Made by a program: the position numbers and the translations under genes. Positions 60,569-64,000 of a DNA stretch of 64,000 nt are shown piece after piece. Position 1 is the first letter of the stretch. Each line of letters starts with the position of its first letter. A model generated the notes under the pieces. It saw nothing but the letters and a program-made list of their open reading frames with translations, ran no database searches and had not been told where the DNA came from. The DNA lies in NCBI RefSeq assembly GCF_003555545.1, contig NZ_CP032157.1:7630546-7694545 (forward strand), in the 5' to 3' direction. Source of the stretch: Paraflavitalea soli. Its GTDB lineage: Bacteria; Bacteroidota; Bacteroidia; Chitinophagales; Chitinophagaceae.

Positions 60569-61783
60569 ATGAAGCGTAACATTACCTGGTTAAGTTATTT
60601 ATCCGTTACCCTGGTCATTACGGGCCTTTCCTGCAGTACTTCAAAGAAAGCCGGCATTTCAACCGACAAAGCCCTGGCACAATCCTTTGATAAAGAATTT
60701 GTAGATGCTGGTGCCCAGTATAAAATATTGGCGAAAGACCTGCCTGCTGATAAGTTTCCCAAAACATATTTCCCCACTACCGGTAAACACGAGTACAGCA
60801 ATTCCGGTTGGTGGTGCAGCGGCTTTTACCCCGGCACCTTGTTCTATCTCTATGAGCAAACAAAAGACATTGCCTTATACAACGAAGCAGTAAGGATATT
60901 GGAACCCCTCAAAAAAGAACAATACAATAAAGGAACCCACGACCTGGGTTTTATGATGTTCTGCAGCTTCGGCAATGCCGAACGCATCCAATCCAAACCC
61001 GAATACAAAGAGATATTGATCAACAGCGCCAAATCACTCATCACCCGCTTTGATCCTAAAGTAGGTTGTATCAGGTCATGGGATTCTAAAAAGGCCGAGT
61101 TCATCGTCATCATCGACAATATGATGAACCTCGAATTGTTGTTCTGGGCTACACAGGTTACCGGCGATTCTATTTATTACAAGATAGCCGTTACCCACGC
61201 CAATACTACTATTAAGAACCATTTCCGTCCCGATTATAGTTCTTACCATGTCATCAATTACAATCCTGAAACAGGTACCGTGCAACAAAAACGCACAGCC
61301 CAGGGCGCTGCTGATGAATCTGCCTGGGCCAGGGGACAAGCCTGGGGATTGTACGGTTATACCGTCATGTACCGCGCTACCAAAGACAAACAATACCTGG
61401 ACCAGGCCAATCATATTGCACATTTCATCTTAACACATCCCAACCTGCCGGCCGATAAAGTGCCGTATTGGGATTTCAATGCGCCCGGTATTCCCAATGC
61501 ATTGCGCGATGCGTCTGCCGCTTCCATCATGGCTTCCGCTTTCCTGGAGCTGCAGCAATATGTGGATGATGCCAAAGCAAAAGAATATGTCAGTGCAGCT
61601 GAGACCATGTTGCGCTCCCTGTCATCCCCTGCTTACAAAGCAGCGCCGGGCACTAATGGTGGTTTCATCATTGAGCATGGCGTAGGTCACCTGCCTGCCA
61701 AATCCGAAGTAGATGTGCCCCTTACCTATGGCGATTATTATTATGTAGAAGCCATGAAACGGTATAAAGAGCTGGCTAAATAA
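60569..61783 (+). CDS. GH88-family unsaturated glucuronyl hydrolase
   Basis: The 404-residue lipoprotein (lipobox GLSC, Cys22) is an alpha6/alpha6 barrel of family GH88. Asp125 (THDLGFM) and Asp183 (IDNMMNLEL) match the two catalytic Asp residues of unsaturated glucuronyl hydrolase (Asp88 and Asp149 in the Bacillus enzyme). These enzymes remove the 4,5-unsaturated uronic acid that polysaccharide lyases leave at the end of oligosaccharides. It directly follows the BNR_4 gene, probably in one transcript, and a strong terminator comes after it. Confidence 0.92.
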   Translation: MKRNITWLSYLSVTLVITGLSCSTSKKAGISTDKALAQSFDKEFVDAGAQYKILAKDLPADKFPKTYFPTTGKHEYSNSGWWCSGFYPGTLFYLYEQTKDIALYNEAVRILEPLKKEQYNKGTHDLGFMMFCSFGNAERIQSKPEYKEILINSAKSLITRFDPKVGCIRSWDSKKAEFIVIIDNMMNLELLFWATQVTGDSIYYKIAVTHANTTIKNHFRPDYSSYHVINYNPETGTVQQKRTAQGAADESAWARGQAWGLYGYTVMYRATKDKQYLDQANHIAHFILTHPNLPADKVPYWDFNAPGIPNALRDASAASIMASAFLELQQYVDDAKAKEYVSAAETMLRSLSSPAYKAAPGTNGGFIIEHGVGHLPAKSEVDVPLTYGDYYYVEAMKRYKELAK

Positions 61784-61810
61784 GCATGACCTTATTACAT
61801 ATATTTTCAA

Positions 61811-61846
61811 GTGCGGGCTGTCTGCAAAGACAGCCCACACTTTTTT
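61811..61846. terminator. Terminator between GH88 and the barrel protein
   Basis: A stem of 12 pairs with one mismatch (61811-61823 with 61828-61840) and a GCAA loop is followed by six T residues. It lies between convergent genes and may serve both. Confidence 0.88.
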
Positions 61847-61867
61847 GTAATATTGAATAGCTACCAC

Positions 61868-62434
61868 TTACTTTTTCCCGATCAGGTAACTCACTCCAAC
61901 ACTCAGCGTGTGTAATTTGATGGACGAGTTTTCACCCATGTTAGATAATCCCGCCGCATACCGCAGATCAATGCCCAGACCTTCCGGCAGACGATAGCCT
62001 ATGCCCATTACGAGCGAAGTCTCAAACTTATTCAGGATGTGCTTCATATCTTCTTCCGCATCAGTGTCTTTATAGATTGCTTTTCCCCTGACCAATAGGC
62101 CGAATTGAGGGCCGCCATTTACAAAGAATCCACTGCTATGATGAAGCTGGAACAATAATGGCAGCCGCAGGTAGGAAATAACGTATTTCAAACCGCCAGT
62201 CTGCGCGCCTTCCTGCGAATAGAACAGTTCTGGCTGCAGGATAAATAATTTGCTGAAAGAGAAACTGGCTACAGCGCCCGCATGCCAGCTGGTAAGGGTT
62301 TTAACTCCTGTGACCTCTTTGCCGATCATAGTAGCGAAATTGATACCAGCCTTCGGGCCAAATTGTACAGGGGGCTGCGCATTACATACATACGAAAGCA
62401 AAATGAGTACGGAACAAAATAATTTCCTTTTCAT
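61868..62434 (-). CDS. PorT-type outer-membrane beta-barrel protein
   Basis: The 188-residue protein has a signal peptide ('FCSVLILLSYVCNAQPP') and then a small eight-stranded-type barrel: 'VQFGPKAGINFATMIG' is the usual start of outer-membrane beta-barrel proteins of the PorT/OMP_b-brl group, and 'LHTLSVGVSYLIGKK' is the last strand. The function is unknown; such barrels are often of structural or sensing use. It converges on GH88 and starts 190 bases from the divergent DUF2264 gene. The ATG at 62434 fits the signal peptide. Confidence 0.85.
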   Translation of the reverse strand: MKRKLFCSVLILLSYVCNAQPPVQFGPKAGINFATMIGKEVTGVKTLTSWHAGAVASFSFSKLFILQPELFYSQEGAQTGGLKYVISYLRLPLLFQLHHSSGFFVNGGPQFGLLVRGKAIYKDTDAEEDMKHILNKFETSLVMGIGYRLPEGLGIDLRYAAGLSNMGENSSIKLHTLSVGVSYLIGKK

Positions 62435-62624
62435 GGTGGTGTTTTTTTGTGGCACAAAAATGCTTCACTGCTCCGCTTCCCGGAAGCCGCGCTTAACGGA
62501 TACCTTGTTTGGGTTAATGGAAATACAGGTTGTCTTAAAAAAAAGTCTTCTTAACACTTGATTATTTACCTTGCTGGTTTGAACCCACATTCCTTCGTAT
62601 CTTGTCGCCTCACAAATCAACCAT

Positions 62625-63863
62625 ATGAAAAGAACCATCCTGGCGATCTGTTGTATTGTGTGCGCAATAGCAGTACAGGCACAAACCCCAAAGAAAAATA
62701 GCCAGCCCGTCAACGATAGAAAACAATGGCTGGCCCACCTCGATAAACTCGCCCGGCCTGTATTGTCCAACCTCGCGGCAGGCACCCTCCGGCAAAACAT
62801 GCCCGTGATCTTATCACCCAAGGTCGACAACGCCGCCAACCGCGCCCAGGTAGCTTACCTCGAAGCATTTGGAAGGGTACTCGCAGGCATCGCCCCCTGG
62901 CTCAACGGCGAAGGCGGTACCGCTGAAGAACAGGCCCTCCGCAATCAATACCGCGAATGGACCCTCAAAGCCATCGCCCATGCAGTAGATACCGCCGACA
63001 AAGATTATATGCGTTTCACCGGTGGTCAGCCATTGGTTGATGCTTCCTTCATGGCCCTGGGCCTCGTACGTTGCCCCTGGTTATGGGAACACCTCGATCC
63101 CAAAGTACAGGCCAATGTAATAGCCGCTTTTAAAGCCACCCGCTCTATTGTACCGGGTTATAGCAACTGGATCCTCTTTTCAGGAATGATAGAAGCCTTC
63201 TTCTGTAAATATGGGGTCGACTATGATGGAGTGCGCATTGAGTATGGTATCCGAGAATTTGCCGGCAACTGGTATCTGGGCGATGGGGTTTATGGCGATG
63301 GTCCCCAGTTCCATTGGGATTATTACAACAGCTATGTGATACAGCCCTACCTGGGCAATATCCTCGAAGTATTGCGCAAACGCAATCCCCGGGCTTATGA
63401 TTGGTATGCACCTAAGTTCGAGCAGATCAGCAAACGGTATGCAGTGATCCAGGAGCGCCTCATCAATACCGATGGCACTTTCCCCGTTACCGGTCGTTCC
63501 ATTTGTTACCGCGGCGGCGCTTTCCACCACCTGGCCGATATGGCCTGGAGAAAACAATTGCCCCAGGAAATAACGCCGGCACAGGTTAGAAGCGCCCTCA
63601 CTGCCGTGATCAATAAAACCTTTGAACCCGCTTCTACTTTTACCAAAGATGGCTGGCTCAACATAGGCTTGTATGGTAGCCAGCCCGGCCTCGCCGAAGG
63701 GTATATCAATACAGGCAGTGTATACCTCTGCACAACCATCTTCTTACCACTCGGATTGCCCGAAACCGATGAATTCTGGGCTGCTCCCGCAGCACCCTGG
63801 ACTGCCGTAAAAGTGTGGAGCGGACAGGACATGCCGGCCGACCATGCCGTGGACGTCAGGTAA
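62625..63863 (+). CDS. Secreted DUF2264 protein, possible uronidase
   Basis: The 412-residue protein has a signal peptide (ending near 'AVQAQT') and a DUF2264 domain over most of its length, an alpha/alpha-toroid rich in Trp, Tyr and His ('GDGVYGDGPQFHWDYYNSYVIQPYL', 'GGAFHHLADMAW'). I recall that members of this family have been described as beta-glucuronidases (GH154), but cannot check this here. With the BNR_4 and GH88 genes it points to breakdown of a uronic-acid-containing glycan. It lies behind the minus-strand barrel gene, so it has its own promoter, which I cannot place. Confidence 0.85.
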   Translation: MKRTILAICCIVCAIAVQAQTPKKNSQPVNDRKQWLAHLDKLARPVLSNLAAGTLRQNMPVILSPKVDNAANRAQVAYLEAFGRVLAGIAPWLNGEGGTAEEQALRNQYREWTLKAIAHAVDTADKDYMRFTGGQPLVDASFMALGLVRCPWLWEHLDPKVQANVIAAFKATRSIVPGYSNWILFSGMIEAFFCKYGVDYDGVRIEYGIREFAGNWYLGDGVYGDGPQFHWDYYNSYVIQPYLGNILEVLRKRNPRAYDWYAPKFEQISKRYAVIQERLINTDGTFPVTGRSICYRGGAFHHLADMAWRKQLPQEITPAQVRSALTAVINKTFEPASTFTKDGWLNIGLYGSQPGLAEGYINTGSVYLCTTIFLPLGLPETDEFWAAPAAPWTAVKVWSGQDMPADHAVDVR

Positions 63864-64000
63864 TGGTTGCATCAGCGCTGTTAATACTTTGATAAGAAGC
63901 GGAGCCTGGCTTGAAAGATTCGTTAATATGTAAAATCGCCAACTCTTACCATGTTGGCATGAATTTATATCGGCGTAAATTGCTATATATTATTCATGCT
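63864..64000. other. Right edge, no gene seen
   Basis: Only a short hairpin, GCCAAC/GTTGGC (63939-63944 with 63954-63959), is visible. There is no T run after it, so it is not a clear terminator. The A/T-rich last 40 bases could be a promoter region for a gene outside the window. Confidence 0.3.

Noticed and set aside
63939-63959. Hairpin GCCAAC/GTTGGC as terminator of the DUF2264 gene
   Set aside because: No T run follows and it lies 75 bases after the stop; the evidence is too weak.

Overview
The window is chromosomal DNA of a Bacteroidota bacterium, most likely of the Chitinophagaceae. The evidence is two SusC/SusD pairs, two ECF sigma/FecR pairs, LytTR- and AraC-type regulators, promoter -7 boxes of the Bacteroidota form TAnnTTTG, weak ribosome binding sites, and short dispersed intergenic repeats of a kind I associate with this family (an inference from memory). 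I see no rRNA, tRNA, CRISPR array, insertion sequence or prophage. Coding density is high.

Layout. 1-3.3 kb: an orphan LytTR regulator, a membrane-anchored AraC regulator, a 740-base gene-free stretch holding a promoter, a SAM-I riboswitch and its terminator but no methionine gene, then a short RteC-like gene. 3.4-7.0 kb: ECF sigma factor, FecR anti-sigma factor and an STN-domain outer-membrane protein that is not a TonB receptor and carries a 16-residue repeat array. 7.0-9.0 kb (minus strand): a His/Met-rich outer-membrane protein and an AraC regulator with an N-terminal CxxC metal-type domain. 9.2-25.5 kb: an AraC regulator, two complete RND efflux operons (TolC-permease-adaptor and TolC-adaptor-permease), and between them an aldo/keto reductase and a sensor histidine kinase. 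25.7-31.2 kb: GH97 glycosidase, LytTR response regulator with its LytS-type kinase, and an S41 peptidase.

31.2-48.4 kb is a polysaccharide utilization locus for glucuronoxylan. On the minus strand lies lacI-SDR-GH115-(CE15+GH10). Divergent from it are susC-susD-GH67. A second lacI stands divergent from uxuA. The predicted flow is: CE15 cuts glucuronoyl (lignin) esters, GH10 cuts the xylan backbone, SusCD imports the fragments, GH115 and GH67 release (methyl)glucuronic acid, and the SDR and UxuA may feed it towards KDG. Two identical LacI-type palindromes lie in the divergent control region; one overlaps the predicted susC promoter.

48.4-58.2 kb (minus strand) is an ECF-FecR-SusC(STN)-SusD-DUF5689-metallophosphoesterase operon, perhaps for a phosphorylated substrate. 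58.4-63.9 kb: a small unknown gene preceded by another LacI-type palindrome, a remnant of an ECF sigma N-terminus, then a BNR_4 protein, a GH88 unsaturated uronyl hydrolase, an outer-membrane barrel protein and a DUF2264 protein, which suggests a second uronic-acid glycan set.

The points most worth a second look are the ECF/FecR/STN-repeat system, the riboswitch with no target gene, the EF-hand loop inside an RND permease, the 21-bp-spaced direct repeats in front of the LytTS/LytTR operon, and a hairpin repeat that has become part of the GH115 reading frame.
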